Shown piece after piece: positions 1 to 10,218 of a stretch of 64,000 nt of DNA. The position numbers and the translations under genes are program-made. Within the stretch, counting starts at the first letter, position 1. Every line of letters starts with the position of its first letter. Origin of the DNA: Venturia oleaginea. Its lineage: Eukaryota; Ascomycota; Dothideomycetes; Venturiales; Venturiaceae. The DNA lies in the NCBI GenBank assembly GCA_013176395.1, contig JABMLP010000005.1, positions 1,612,001 to 1,676,000 of the forward strand. The letters are read 5' to 3'. The notes beneath the pieces were generated by a model. That model worked only from the letters and a program-made list of their open reading frames with translations, was not told where the DNA came from and ran no database searches.

Positions 1-368
1 CTATATAAAGGACGAGACACTGCTCTCTCAGTATCTCGTATCTTCACTCTCATAGTTACTTCGCTATTGCTTTAGTTACTTAGCACAATTCACGACTCTT
101 ATATCTCACAAACTTCGCTACACTTGTTTGATACGGTATTGTCGCCCCAGGATTACTTGAACCTCACTGTACGGAATAGCCAATTCCAGCTATATTACTT
201 GAGCCATAGCCTCTGCGTAACACAGTTGATCAAGGACGAATGGCTTCCTCCTCTTTCCGAGAGGACGACCGAAACAATCGCAATACAAGCTCTTATCTGC
301 CCAGTCAATACACCGAATACATCCAATAGTACATGGGACGTTATACGGGAGCCCCAGCAACATACTGA

Positions 369-2081
369 ACTGGACGGTCGACACCAGCTGACTGCCAAAA
401 CGGTCAACACCGGTCCACTACTAGGTACGGTCAAAGCCGGTCAGTTGCAAAAGGATGCGATCTTTTCGAGAAACCAGAGTTACAACTTCTCTGGGATCGC
501 GCAATAGCAGAGGACCAATCCTACGAAGCTATTCATACGGCTATAGTTACTGGCGAACGTTCCTTTCCTCCAGAGCTCAAGTTGTCGGTACAGCTACCCG
601 AATGCGAAGTAGACGACCACGGCGCGGTCACGAGAAGAGGGATCCTATGGGTACCAGATTGGGAACCGCTGCGAACAACGCTGGTCCAACAAACTCACGA
701 TTCCCATGTTACTGGACACCCAGGGAGAGATAGCACGCTTGCGATTCTATCCAGAAGTTTCTTTTGGCCCCAACAATATAAGACAGTCCGGCAGTTTGTA
801 CGTAATTGCGACGTATGTGGGAGAACAGGAATATGGCGTGATAAGAAGCGAGGTCTTCTGAAACCACTTCCAATCCCGGCCCGCTTCCACAGCGAGCTAT
901 CAATCGATTTCATGACTGATTTGCCCGCGGAGGAAAACGGCCCAAAATACCTCATGGTTATCACAGATCGCCTCCTCAAAAGTGTTACGTTGGAGGCTAT
1001 GACTACAATGAGCGCCAAAGAGTGCGCGAAAAGGTTCTTACAATGCCACTATCGCTACCACGGATTTCCCATGGCATTGACGTCGGACAGAGGCAGCAAT
1101 TGGACAGGTCGTTTTTGGAGGAAGCTTTGCGAACTTACAAAGATTGAGCAGAGACTCTCTACAGCCTTTCATCCACAGACTGATGGCGCGACCGAGCGCA
1201 TGAACCAGGAAGTTCTACGCTATCTCCGCGCCTTCATCGCATACTCCCAACTAGACTGGCCAACGCTACTACCTACGGCTATGTTAGCACTGAACAATCG
1301 TGACTCTTCAGTCACAGGGATGAGTCCATTCTATCTAACCCATGGCTACCATGCGGAACCAATCCAGAAAGTACAACGAATCTCACCCAGTAACTCACCA
1401 ACAGCCGATGCCGAGACCTTTGTGCAACGAATAGAAGAGGCACAAGAATATGCACAGGCAGCGATGGCCTGGTCCCAGCAGAAGATGGAGAACGACGCCA
1501 ACAGGTCACGTCAAGCTGCCGAAACGTTAAAAAAGGGCGACAAAGTCTGGTTGAACCTTAGGAATATCAATACTCCTCAGCTATCAAAGAAACTGTCGTG
1601 GACGCAAGCCAAATACACTGTCGAGAACCAGATCTCCCCGATGGTATACGAGCTGGCTGACCTGCCAAGTGGTATCCATAACTGTTTCCACGTTGACCTA
1701 CTCCGCCGAGCCGCAACCGACACACTGCCCTCACAAGAATCCGATGATACCCAGCCGCCACCATTAGTGCCTCAAACCGAAGAAACAGAGGCTGAGTTTG
1801 AAGTAGAACGTATACTTCGCGCAGAGAAGAAACGGGTTGGGCGAGGCTGGGTTCGTCAGTTATTAATCAAATGGAAAGGCTATGCAGATCCCGATTGGCA
1901 GCCACGTTCATTATTTACAGAAGTCGAGGACTTAGACCGCTTCGAGGCAAAGTATGGCAAGGGCGACGGTGTCGGCGAAGATATAGGAGCTCAAACAGGG
2001 GCCCGAAGAAACCGAGTAGCGGTGGCCAGCGCCTTCGAATCTGCTACTGGCAGAAGCAATGTATGGCGTTTGTCTGTTTGA
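369..2081 (+). pseudogene. Gypsy pol 3' part: integrase with chromodomain
   Basis: This open frame begins after in-frame stops at 327-329 (TAG) and 366-368 (TGA), so it has no intact start. It encodes the post-RNase H connector (ELQLLWDRA at about 465-491) and an HHCC zinc-binding segment (HDSHVTGHPGRD ... CDVCG, 693-822). The rve core keeps all three acidic positions (SIDFMTDLP; LTSDRGSNW; FHPQTDGATERMNQE). A C-terminal chromodomain follows (FEVERILRAEKK ... LLIKWKGY, about 1797-1890), which defines the chromovirus branch. The integrase itself has no internal stop or frameshift. Because gag-pro-RT are missing upstream, I call it a fragment rather than a functional gene. Integrase inserts the cDNA copy; the chromodomain of chromoviruses is thought to guide targeting to particular chromatin. 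Confidence 0.85.
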
Positions 2082-2123
2082 TTATCCCACCTACCACACC
2101 CTCTTTAGTCCTGCACACCCGGT

Positions 2124-2275
2124 AAGGAGGGGGGTAATGTTATGGGCATGGCCCATGGTTGGTATAGGCTAAGAGCCTAAGCCTTATTGAGCCTAGTATA
2201 GAGAAAGAACCTCATTGAGGTTCTCTGTTTGTAGATACCTTCACTCCTTAACTGAATCTAAACAATCTTTGGCTA
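2124..2275 (+). repeat. Polypurine tract and 5' part of Gypsy 3' LTR
   Basis: A purine run (AAGGAGGGGGG, 2124-2134) is the plus-strand primer site. The LTR begins three bases later with TGTTATGGGC at 2138. Its U3 region has several small hairpins, for example AGAACCTCA-T-TGAGGTTCT at about 2206-2224 and the GGGCATGGCCCATGG stretch. No LTR end can be fixed. By about 2315 the sequence already reads as Gypsy gag, so the LTR is truncated. Confidence 0.65.
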
Positions 2276-2344
2276 CGAGTATGCTGCGTCTTTCCAGCTA
2301 CCGTTCCGTAATACTACGCTCCTCGTTTCGAACCGCAAGATGCT

Positions 2345-3238
2345 ATGAATAAGCTGCAGAACCACAAGATGGCAAACCGAACATTTGCTACTTACGCCGC
2401 AGACTTCCGACGCCTACTCCAAGAAGCCGGAATCACCCTCCCTCACGTCTCAGAACCCGCAAACCCTTTGGAACAACTTATGATTGTCAACTTTCGCAAC
2501 GGTCTGAGCGCAGAACTCAGCCGAGCAATGATTCACGTCCCTACGACAAAGAAACTGGAGGAGTTAATCGATCTGTGCCACAACTGCGAAGCCAACATGA
2601 AACAATTCGAGAAAATCTCTCGAGCTCGAAAAGCTCCCGTATTCTCAGGATCATCTACATCAGCTACCGCTCCCTCTGCATCCCAACGCGCATTCCTAGT
2701 CTCCTCCGCCACTTCTCACGCTTTCGGAAATGCCATGGACATTTCAGTTATGAACCTCAACGGTAGTGTCGGCGCCGACATAGGTACCTGCCTCCCGTCT
2801 CTCCAGATGAAACCAATTGCATCCTGGACCATGGAAGAGAAAGCCGCCAATATCCAATGGCGAAAGACCAACAACCGTTGCGGATACTGCGGAGAGCCCG
2901 TAGTAATTATGCCTAATGGTCAGAAGCACATCGCCGCCGTATGCCCTAAGAAAGCCCAGCGTGGACGCCTCTCCAATCAGTTCACTACTCCCAACCAGTT
3001 CGCCAGTGACCCCATGCAGTTTGGCAACTCCGGAGCTCGAAACTTCATTCCCCCTATGAGCTTTAGCAATATGAGTATGTCAGGAGCATCGGGAGCGTAT
3101 CCACAGAACGTCCAGACTTCCCTGATTACTCAAGGCCCTGAAGAACGCTCAGGTTCTACCGCCTCTTCTAGCACCACAAGCTACGGCTTCGGATCAGCCC
3201 CATACACCCCGAGTTCGGAAAACTCACAGTCTCGTTGA
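2345..3238 (+). pseudogene. Ty3/Gypsy Gag, 5'-truncated
   Basis: A 297-residue frame with the Gag signature of fungal Gypsy elements: a helical capsid-like start (FATYAADFRRLLQEAG), a Ser/Ala-rich linker, then an atypical zinc knuckle C-x2-C-x12-H-x4-C (CGYCGE ... KHIAAVC, about 2876-2944). Gag coding extends upstream in frame to an in-frame stop at about 2309, so the first Met here is not the original start. It overlaps the following protease frame by 4 bases in the -1 frame, the usual Gag-Pol arrangement. Gag would form the cytoplasmic virus-like particle. It probably belongs to a second Gypsy copy fused to the LTR stub on its left. Confidence 0.65.
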
Positions 3239-4179
3239 AAAGACGTTCATCGAGACACGACAACAAATCGAAACGACATGTTCTTCACATTAGTTCGGCA
3301 GTTCTAGGTTACTCACAGAAATCAACAGGAGAGATTGATGGACCAGTAGACTCTAGACCAATCATAGTCCCAATTACACTTAATGAATCGATCAAAACCC
3401 TCGCCGTTACTGATTCCTTTGCCACAGGAAGTTTCATAGACCTCGATTTTGCGCAATCCCACGGCTTTCCCTTTATTCCCCTCGAAAACCCCCGCCGCCT
3501 CAAAGCCTTTGACGGCGAACAGGCATCCTCTGCACCCTCTTACGTTACTCACGAAATCCACGTCTCCGTCAGAACCGGAGAACACCACCTCGAAACCACG
3601 AAATTCTTTGCTACCCGTCTCGGCTCCGCAGCAGTCATCTTTGGCACTCCCTGGATGAACCTCCACGGTGTGAAACTCGATTTTGAGAATCATAGTATTC
3701 ACTTCGGTACCCACTGTTCTAAGAAATGTCTTCAGGGCCACAAGGGCTCTGTTGAGTATATCCCGCTCCCGTTTGGTGCCCGCGCACCCCCTCAAGAAAC
3801 CCCGGACTCTCCTCGCGATTGGAAGATTGTCAACTCTCACGTTTTTCAATGGAATTCTAAGCAGCCCAATGCTCAAATCTACGCAATCAGTATTCAAGAT
3901 ATCGATAAATTTCTGGCGAAGAAACCAGATTACAAAGACCCTCGCCCCCAGTTACCCAAAGACCTTCACGACCTCGCGCACGCTTTTAACAGAAAAGCTG
4001 CTGATTCACTGCCCCCTTTACGCCTCGTCGACCACAAAATCGAAATTCATGTTGCAATATGGTGTAATATGGTGCAATATGGTGATATCTCCGGCGGCCT
4101 CAAGACCGACCGAGCCATCAGAACCTATTTCAGTACTTTCAATAGTGTATATATAGCCCTCATTTTCCACTCGGTTTGA
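3235..4179 (+). pseudogene. Gypsy aspartic protease fragment, catalytic site altered
   Basis: Retropepsin-like coding follows Gag. The expected catalytic D-S/T-G triad reads DSFATGSFID (about 3409-3438), so the third triad residue is Phe instead of Gly. The downstream part fits the fold (AVIFGTPWM, then a tail to DHKIEIH at about 4050, normally the link to reverse transcriptase). After DHKIEIH the sequence changes to a short tandem repeat and unrelated coding, ending at 4179, so reverse transcriptase is missing. The lost triad glycine and the missing RT make this a dead fragment. The segment 3898-3917 is identical to the arm of the hairpin family described in Part 2. Confidence 0.65.
4055..4084 (+). 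repeat. Three tandem 10-bp units (NAATATGGTG)
   Basis: Three back-to-back decamers mark the place where recognisable Gypsy sequence stops. This suggests a break and repair, or a replication-slippage junction, between Gypsy and the following material. Confidence 0.8.
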
Positions 4180-4319
4180 GGGCATGCAGTCACTCATTGA
4201 ATCGATATCTTACCTCAGTTTACCTCTCACATTTGGTGTTGTTCCAACTTCAGATAAACAGGGCGTAAGAGACTTAGGTCAGACTCTATTACCTCGGACG
4301 AGAGACCATCGAAAAGACT

Positions 4320-6031
4320 CGATTACGCTATGTTCGCCCAGATCATGATGATGGCTAGTGAGCTTGCTGCAGATGGGAAAGATTTCCTAGGTGAGATCGA
4401 CGAAGCTGCTTTCATTGCGTGCAAGGAGACAGTGGGAGCCAAGCACAACATCCCTATCCCCAAGACCTACAAAGAGGCGATCCAGGACAAGAAATGGGGC
4501 CACCTATAGAAGGAGGCTATTCAGAAGGAACTGGCTGCACTGGAGAGCAACCACACATGGAGCCAGGTTGTCCCCCCAAGGAAGCCAATCTTGTGACATT
4601 CAAATGGGTATTCGACGTGAAGTACCTCATCAGTGGAGCAATCGATAAGTTCAAGGCAAGGCTTGTGGCCAGAGGATTCTCACAGAAACTAGGTGTAGAC
4701 TTCACGGACACCTTTGCACCTACTGTTAGGCATGATACCCTGAGATGCTTTATGGCTACTGTTGCCAAGAAGAATCTCCACATGCATGTAGTTGATGTAA
4801 ACAATGCATTCACCGAATCATTCCTGAAAGAGGACATCTTCATGATCCCTCCCCCAGGAGTAGACATTCCACCAGGCAAAGTCTTCAAGATGCTGAAGAG
4901 CTCGTATGGTCTGAAACAAGCAGCAAGAGACTGGAACCAACTCTGTGTAGAGAAATTGAAGAAGCTGGGCCTTGCCCAATCAGAAGTTGACCCCTGTCTT
5001 TTGGTTCATAAGGAGAGAGACATCGTGATTCTTACATGGGTAGACGACATACCTATTGCATCCTCAAATCTCGACAATATCAAATGGTTCAAGCAAGAAT
5101 TTGGGAAGATCTTCAAGATCAAGGACCTAGGAGAACCAGACAAGATTGTTGGCATGAGGATCGCCAGAGATAGAACTAAGGGAACCCTGAAGCTTGACCA
5201 AGGACACTACATCAGGGAGGCCCTCGCAAAGTTTGGAATGTCGGCGGAAAAAGGGAAGCCAACACTGTGACCCATGGATTCCTATGATGATCTGAGGAAA
5301 TCAGGACCAACAGATCCTCGCGCAGATAGTGGGAGCTACCAGGAGCAGACGGGAACATGGATGTGGCCAATGATGATGTGCAGGCCAGATATAGCTTTTG
5401 CTATTGGAAGACTCAGCTCCTATGCATCTGACCCAACGGTATTCCATGAGAAGGCAATCAAGAAAGTAGCTAGGTACCTCAGGTCATTTCCAGATCTTAG
5501 ACTGGAATACAGCATTGGAGGACATACTGGGCTTGTGGGATACTCAGATGCAGATTACGCTATGGACAAGGCAGACAGGGTCTCCATCCTAGGATGGGTG
5601 TTCTTTCTTGCTGGAGCACCAGTTGCCTAGATGAGCAAGAAGATGAAGTCAGTAGCAACCTCTACGATGGAAGCTGAATACATGGCAATGAGCAGCGGTG
5701 GTAAACAAGCTCAATTCCTTTCATCGCTCTTGAGGGAAATGGGACATCCGGACATGGTAGGCAAGAACGCTTTTGAGCCTCTCATGGTTCTGAAGGGAGA
5801 CAACCAAGCTTGTCTCAGTCTGGTTAAGGACTCCCATGCTCATGAGAGATCTAAACACATTGACATCGCATACAACAATGTCAGAAGAATGAGGGAAAGG
5901 AACCAATTGATCGTGGAGTTCTGTCCTACTGCAGACATGGTTGCAGATGGGTTGACTAAGCCAAAGAATGGTCAACAGTTCCAGAACTTCTTACATCAAC
6001 TGGGAATGGTATAGCTAAGGTCTAGGCATGA
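4320..6031 (+). mobile_element. Ty1/Copia retrotransposon, 3' pol part
   Basis: A 5'-truncated Copia element. Coding resembling the region before RT can be read from about 4330 in a different frame, with a stop at 4507-4509. RT and RNase H then follow in one frame. The element continues past RNase H to AGTGGGAG (about 6031-6038), a plausible polypurine tract. The LTR that should follow starts at 11981, on the far side of the LINE insertion. gag and protease are not seen. An integrase-like scrap at 15.5 kb may come from this or another copy. Confidence 0.75.
4419..6014 (+). pseudogene. Copia reverse transcriptase-RNase H with two in-frame stops
   Basis: One reading frame runs through 4419-6014 with only two in-frame stops, TGA at 5268-5270 and TAG at 5628-5630. 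RT motifs include TFKWVFDVKYL, FKARLVARGFSQK, VVDVNNAFTESFL, SYGLKQAARDW and the catalytic box WVDD at about 5039-5050 (YVDD in active relatives). RNase H follows (STMEAEYMAMS, KGDNQACLSLV, HIDIAYNNVRR, ADGLTKP). With so few disabling changes it was probably mobile fairly recently. The YVDD-to-WVDD change keeps both aspartates. In the cell these enzymes copy element RNA into cDNA in virus-like particles. Confidence 0.8.
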
Positions 6032-6045
6032 GTGGGAGTGTTGAA
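6032..6045. repeat. Target-site duplication of LINE, left copy
   Basis: GTGGGAGTGTTGAA, identical to 11974-11987. The pair brackets the LINE exactly and shows the insertion point: the Copia polypurine tract and the first bases (TGTTGAA) of its LTR. Confidence 0.9.
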
Positions 6046-6066
6046 TTGATTGATTGATTGATTGAT
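6046..6066 (-). repeat. LINE 3' terminal tetranucleotide tail
   Basis: Five ATTG/TTGA units on the plus strand (AATC/CAAT on the element strand) form the 3' end of the LINE. The same tail ends the shorter insertion at 13668-13687. In several LINE groups such simple repeats replace poly(A) and are made during target-primed reverse transcription. Confidence 0.85.
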
Positions 6067-6335
6067 TTTATCCTACTCGGTTGCAGCCGCTTAATCACGC
6101 AGCTATGCCCGGTTAGGGGGACTTCATCAGACAGCCGACACGTGATATGATCTACCACGTCCCACTTCGCCCTGCTTACCAAAACAAGACCAGCTATCCC
6201 CTCGATCCCCCCTCTTTTCCCTCAACCACTATTTCCAAATGCCCAATGGCTCTTGTAAATATCGGTTGTTCTACCAGTACATCTGTGCTATCTAGATTCC
6301 GGGAGGCAATGCCTCATATTTCGCTTTCCGTCTAC

Positions 6336-9300
6336 CTACAGTCTCCCCTCAATGCTCAGCGTCGTCTGCGCGTTTTCGATCCCACTATGCCCAAGGACCC
6401 GCGTCTGTTCCATGAATCTGATAGCTTTTGTGGCTAACTTATGCGTAGTCAAGATATTCCGGAGGTTGTTTCGTCCTGGGAAGCGGCCCAACTCGTCTCT
6501 CCGGATGTCCCGGAACTTGCGGCATTCCAGGAGGATATGGGCTACGGTCTGCATCCCTTCACGGCAGTCACACCTAGAGTCTGGGATACCTTGGACACGT
6601 CGGCTGAAGAGGAAGGCCTTGAGCCCTATCTTTTCAGTTCTCATCTGTACGAGGATCGCACTTTCTCGCTTGCTCCGGTCTTGATGGAGTTGGAGCACCC
6701 TTTTAGTAGGCTTAGGTGTGTATCTCCTCGTGGCTTTCCCCTTTGTCTCGGATTTCCAGCTAGTCAACCATTGTTTATTCACTACCTTCCAGCACCACGT
6801 CTTGATTGTCGTTCTTAGCGGGTACAGTTCCGGTGGCATATCAGCTCTTGGTCCTTTCTCTCCGTCTTCTCTCCATCCAGTGGCCTCCCTGGCGGCTTGG
6901 TCAGCGGCCTCGTTCCCGTCAATTCCCTCGTGGGCAGAGATCCATCGGATGTTCACGATAGCTCCGTACTCGTGAAGTTGTGTGATCCGTTGTACAATCC
7001 GCTTGACAATGTATGCTCCTGATCGGCCTTCCGGCCTTGTCAGCGAGCGTATCGCTGCCTGGTTGTCGGTGAAGATATTGATGTCTCTCCGTTCGTTTCC
7101 TGCCTCGATGTCTGTTTGAACCATATGCAGCGCTAGATTTATTCCTTGAAGTTCAGCTGCGTACACCGTGGAGGTCGTCTCAGGGCCCATATACGTGCTT
7201 CTCGTCTGTCTTTTCAGCGGCCAGACTGCTGCAGCGCCTGTATGTCCGTCTATGCTACTCCCATCTGTATAGATGCAAATATTACCCTCGACTCTAGTGA
7301 CGGAGTCGTGCTCAGAGTGTGCCGCTTCATCGCTTGGTGCGATATATGTCTTTGGGCCCTGCCACCATGGTGCTGCTACGAACGGCGGGATTGTCTCTCG
7401 CTTGTCGAGATTTGCTGCTCCTTTCTCTTCGGCGTCTCGATATATGTTGTATAATGGGCTATCGTAGCTTGCTCGTTGTCTTGACCTTGGTTCTCCGAAT
7501 TGAGTATCTAGCAGTTTAGGGAGGTCTTGGCACGTGAGTATACGGCTGAGGGTTTCAGTGTTGTGTTTCCAGATTTGTTGTTCGACTGGGAGCAGGTAGG
7601 TCTCTATGTCGAGGGCGACTCTGGATGTCGCTTTGAACGCTCCACAGATAATTCGTGCTGCACGTGCTTGGATTGACTGAAGTGTGTCGAGCGTTTTTCT
7701 CGTGTATGGTTTTCCCCTCATTCCTGAATTCGACCAGATTGAACACGCGTACATCATCTGAGGGACTACTACTCCGCGGTAGATTTTTCGCATATCTAGC
7801 AGACTGACGCCCCATGTTGAGCTGCCCAGAGAGCACAGTGCGTTCACTGTTTTTGTAGTTTTCCGCTTGATTTCTTCGATGTGTTCCTTCCATTGGAGTT
7901 TGCTGTCTAGCGTCACGCCTAGATATTTGCACGTTGTCTTAGGCGCAATGCATCCCCATGCCGTTTGAACGGGCTGTTGTGTGTTTATACGGGTGCGTCT
8001 TCTTGTGAAGTGTGTCAGTTGGAACTTTTCTGGGGCTAATTTTGATGCATGTGTCTTTGCCCAACAGTTTGCCTTTTCCAGCGCGTTTTCGAGTTTCTTG
8101 CACGTTTCTTCTGTTGTGTTGCCCCATGTAAGTATGGCTGCGTCATCGATATAGCCTGTAGCTGCAGTATCGTCGCCTGAGTCGCATTGCTCAATAAGGT
8201 CAGAGTTGTAGAATATGTATAAGATGGGGGATAGGGGCGATCCCTGTGGTACCCCAGTCTCGACCGTGTACTCGTCAGATTCGTAGCCATCGATGACAAT
8301 TCGCGTGCGTCTATCGCTCAGGAAGCTAGCAATCCATCGTACTGTTCTCTCATCAACTTTTCTTTTCCGAAGATTGTGTAGGAGTCTCTTGTGGGATACG
8401 TTGTCGAAGGCGCCTGACACGTCAAGGAGCAGCAGGCTAGCGACTTGTCCTTTTCCGTTGTTCCAAGCGTTGTAGATTCTCTCGATTACAGCGTGTAGTG
8501 CGTGTTCCGTTGACCTTAACTTCCTGCCTCCCATGTGCATCCTTGGGATGACTTGGTGTGTTTCCACCAGGTAGCTAAGTCTCTTAGCGATTACTGCGTC
8601 CATGGCCTTGCCAATCGTATTCAGGAGCGCAATAGGTCGGTATGCCTTTGGAGTCGAGTAGTCGTCCTTCCCTGGTTTGCGTAGCACTACCGTGGTCGAG
8701 CTTTGGAAATGTGTCGGGTAGTGGCCCAGTTGTAGGCTCTGGTTCATGATTGTCGCCAGGTGTCCCACCAACATATAAGATGCCGTCTGCAAGGCCTTGT
8801 TTGGGATCCCATCCGGTCCCGGGGCCTTGAAGGGTGACGCTGCTTGTATTGCGTCCAGTACCTCCTTCTCAGTAACGTTTGGCATTGGTATACAATCATC
8901 ATATCTTGCATCCTGTAGATCGTCGAGGTCTGCTTCTGGCGGTGCTGGGAAGAAGGCGTCCCGAAGGAGAATCGTTTTTTGCCGAGGGTGTAGTAGCCTG
9001 GTTGCCGGTCGTCGGACACTTGATAATTGGCGTCACACTTGGGGGCTGGCTTTCTCTATTGCGCGCCCACTTGGCTATTTTCCAGAGGGATTCAGTGGAG
9101 CTTGCTGCCATTTCTACGCGGTCTCTGTGTGCTTGCCGAAGCGCCTTCTTGATCGTCCGTGTCTTGTGGTTCCTCGCCTCGCGGTAGTTTTCCCATGTCT
9201 CCTCCGTGTGTCTTCTCTCGTGTATGCGCCTTAGACGTTTTGTATCTGCCAATGCTCTCGAGCATGTTCCGTCCCATCCCTCTTTCGCCTTGGTGCATGG

Positions 9301-10218
9301 TCTTGTGAGGGGAATTGTCTTCGCTGCTGCATCTTTGATCGCTTTGACTAACTCCATCGTGTACATGTCTAGCGCTGCTTTCGTCCTTGGTCTCCTTCGT
9401 GCCGGTAGGGTGTCTCTGAGCGTCCCGCAGAACTCCTTGCAGTCTAGGAGTTTCCAGTTGCATCCTGGCCTGATTTCCGTGGAGCGCGTCCGGAGATCCA
9501 GTATGATGCTGATGGGGAGGTGGTCTGAGTCGTGGTCTAGCTCTCTGTCTACTCTGCTACTGATGGTCCTGTCAATCAAGCCTAATGTCATCCAGCACAT
9601 ATCAATCGTCGTCCTGCTGCTGCCTTCTTCGTACGTTACCGTTCCGGGCTGCAGCATGCTTGACATATCAAATCTCTCCATAATTTCGATAAGTTCTTCC
9701 GCTTCTCGGTCTTCGTGTGCGACCTGCGCTCCGCCCCACATTCTATGGTGTAAGTTCAAGTCGCCTAATACCATCTGTTCTTTCAGCGCGTGTTCCTCCA
9801 ATCGAGCTCTTAGGGTCGGCAGTGAGCTGATGCGGTTTGGCATGTTTTGGACCGTATTGTAGACGTTGTGTATTACCAGCTCGTTTTCTGTTTGATCGCC
9901 ATTGCTGATACTGATTCTCAATGAGCAGACGTCTCTTGTGTGCTGTTCGAATTGCAGGCTGCCGTGGTCTAGCCTTTTGTTGACAAAGAAACACACCCTT
10001 GCTGGGCCATCCTCCTTGTTCGTTGTCGGATAGTATAAGTGGAATATATTCTTCGCTGGGTGGTGTGTTGTCGACATGAAGGGGTTGCGCCACGGTTCTT
10101 GGATAGCAATAATATCGTATTCTGCTACTCTTGGATCACGGAGTAGAGTTGCCATAACCGTATCCCTTGATTTGCGTACGTTGTACTGTAGTATATTAAG
10201 TTGGTCCTTCTCTTTCAT
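6336..10218 (-). pseudogene. LINE ORF2: endonuclease-RT-RNase H, one frameshift
   Basis: ATG at 10218 starts an EEP endonuclease with LNILQYNVRKS, IAIQEPW, LGDLNLHH and SDHLPI, the motifs of a target-cutting nuclease. The frame runs off at a run of six T (plus strand 8975-8980) and stops at 8899. From just beyond the run, the +1-shifted frame continues without a break to 6336. It carries the RT fingers (KAPGPDGIPNKAL), palm (SGAFDNVSH, GVPQGSPLSP, YIDDAAILTWG), RNase H (IYTDGSSIDG, YAAELQGINLAL, IFTDNQAAI, WISAHEGIDGNEAAD) and a terminal CCHC-like box (CDCREGMQTVAHILLEC). All catalytic residues are present. One base in a homopolymer separates this copy from an intact ORF2, so it is either a very recent mutation or a sequencing error. 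Confidence 0.85.

Larger units (their letters stand above)
1..2275 (+). mobile_element. Ty3/Gypsy chromovirus deletion derivative
   Basis: A retrotransposon remnant entered at its left end by the window edge. The first 120 bases start with a TATA-like CTATATAAAG and read like the R/U5 part of a 5' LTR, without coding. A short gag-like start follows (ATG at 240), then directly the connector, integrase and chromodomain. Protease, reverse transcriptase and RNase H are absent. It ends with a polypurine tract and the start of a 3' LTR (2138). The 3' LTR breaks off around 2275, before any TATA box like the one at position 1, and other Gypsy sequence follows. Internal deletion is inferred from the missing domains; the exact 5' end lies outside the window. 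Confidence 0.7.

Noticed and set aside
124..507. Open frame at the left edge of the window
   Set aside because: It overlaps the decayed gag start of the Gypsy derivative in another frame and has no recognisable motif.
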